Position numbers and translations under genes: made by a program
The notes under the pieces: model-generated
Told to the model about the DNA's origin: nothing
Seen by the model: the letters and a program-made list of their open reading frames with translations, nothing else
Database searches by the model: none
Part shown: piece after piece, positions 62,860 through 64,000 of the stretch
Numbering within the stretch: the first letter of the stretch is position 1
How the letters are laid out: every line of letters starts with the position of its first letter
Source: Hermodice carunculata
Taxonomy: Eukaryota; Annelida; Polychaeta; Eunicida; Amphinomidae
DNA length: 64,000 nucleotides
Assembly (NCBI GenBank): GCA_964020975.1
Contig: OZ026618.1
Location: forward strand, 38,127,890 to 38,191,889
Direction of reading: 5' to 3'

Positions 62860-64000
62860 CTGCAAACGTACGTAAAGAAACTCAGGTTTCAATGCATGTC
62901 TTGTCTGAGATCTAAATAAACACTGTAGCATTAAACAAATAAATTCTCCGTCCAGAATATAGACAGCCGGCCTCAATTTTAATACCATTTCAGCACAGAC
63001 TTATTTGGTTCTCATCTGAATCTCTTCGCTTAATCATGCACAGATTCACTTTCCTGTACAAGTTACAAAATGCCACGACGTATTTACAAGATCTGATCAA
63101 ACAAGAGGCTAGGAATTCATATTCTGTTTACAGAGCTGAATATGTGAATGTGTCCATCACTTGATGCATCACTGCTTACTCAAAACCTTGTTGCTTAAAA
63201 TCAAACTGCACACACAGTATATCCCATGTCAATATTGACTTAGTGTCTACATATCAATAGTGTCATATCAATCAGAGTCCATGACAGCATGTCAAAAGTA
63301 CAGTGTTATTTACAGCCTTGGGGAAAACACAACAAGTGTCGGGACATTTTACGAGACACTCCTGCTACAAAAAGTGTTGGTGAAGCTGGAGAAAATTTTC
63401 TGACATTTTTTTTTCAGATTTGTCTGATTTTTTATGTTTACACAATAATTCAGAGTTTTTTTATTCTCGCACATTGGTAATTTGTAGGAAGGATCACAGG
63501 CATGTTTGGTAACCTACTACATATGAAATAATATTATTCTAATCAAGAACCTGCATAATGCGACATTCCATTCTGACCACAATTCATGAGCTGAACAATA
63601 TAAGGTTTCGTTCTTGAGTAAAGACCAATCCACTTTACAGCTTTTTACTTTAGTGCACAGCAATTGACTGCTTGTACTTGTCAATCAGCTGTTTAAAACA
63701 CCTCCGATTCAATCAGTCCAAAAACTTAAGTGAAAATCAAGTTAAATATGTTTTTTGAAGGAATAATCTCTCAAGCTTTCAATGAAGCTATCTGTTCTGA
63801 TTTTTTTCCTTTGTTTGAAGATTTACAAGTCATCTGAAAATCACATCTTTTAAATCTAAAAATTTGAAAAATACTCACAAAAAGTAAAAAAAACAATTAT
63901 CTCAGGATAATGTTCTAAACCTAATTTTCATTCAGTTTAGGGCTGTTTTACCCAAAAGTTTGACCAGCATTTGCAAAACTTTGTGGTTTGGTGAAATTGA
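62860..64000. other. Upstream SVIL intron (partial)
   Basis: Begins at the acceptor of the first placed exon. No further exon, element or promoter recognised; AT-rich unique-looking sequence. Confidence 0.5.

Noticed and set aside
62731-62988. Frame extending upstream of the first placed exon
   Set aside because: It is in a different frame from the SVIL protein and crosses a strong acceptor.

Overview
The window is eukaryotic nuclear DNA from an animal, probably a marine invertebrate. A mollusc or another lophotrochozoan is my best guess, from the AT-rich introns, the many short inverted-repeat elements, the TGACCTTGAAAATGAGGTCA-type dispersed repeats and the GGACGGAC-bearing repeats. The species cannot be fixed from the sequence alone. 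No bacterial-style genes, rRNA, tRNA or CRISPR were seen.

One host gene fills the window: the minus-strand supervillin (SVIL) orthologue. It enters at the right, 5' incomplete, and leaves at the left, 3' incomplete. I could place 20 coding exons between 62859 and 1766. Every boundary has an AG acceptor and a GT donor, every junction phase matches its neighbour, and together they give 4426 nt (1475 codons) with no internal stop. The first half (exons 1-9, 62.9-16.4 kb) is the disordered actin/myosin/membrane-scaffold part of the protein. It has LSL(A/S)EKM and TQP(I/V)T modules, an exon built of GILK/SILK repeats, and a small exon with a KRVRF motif. The second half (exons 10-20, 14.4-1.8 kb) holds the conserved supervillin linker ([13 protein letters not shown]) and the first three gelsolin-like repeats. 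The remaining gelsolin repeats, the villin headpiece and the N-terminal exons should lie outside the window.

The most interesting protein-level signal is in exons 4 and 5. There are eleven exact [GS]ILK sequences plus three variants in about 240 residues, followed directly by KRVRF. These match the two classic protein phosphatase 1 (PP1) docking motifs, SILK then RVxF, in the order known from PP1 regulators. I infer a multivalent PP1 docking array inside a myosin/actin scaffold.

The introns make up over 90% of the window. They are packed with short TTAA-bounded inverted-repeat elements (piggyBac-like MITEs) in at least three related families, some carrying near-perfect 42-bp hairpins. Several copies abut so that they share one TTAA, and one copy sits inside another at a TTAA. 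Other content includes CAGTG-ended and CTAGGTT-ended nested elements, TACAGTGAAACC-ended elements, minisatellites (21, 22, 24, 43, about 60 and about 177 bp), a perfect 110-bp duplication, a duplicated splice acceptor, a short telomere-like tract and several microsatellites. No second gene is convincingly supported; one unexplained 162-codon plus-strand reading frame lies in the intron at 2848-3336.
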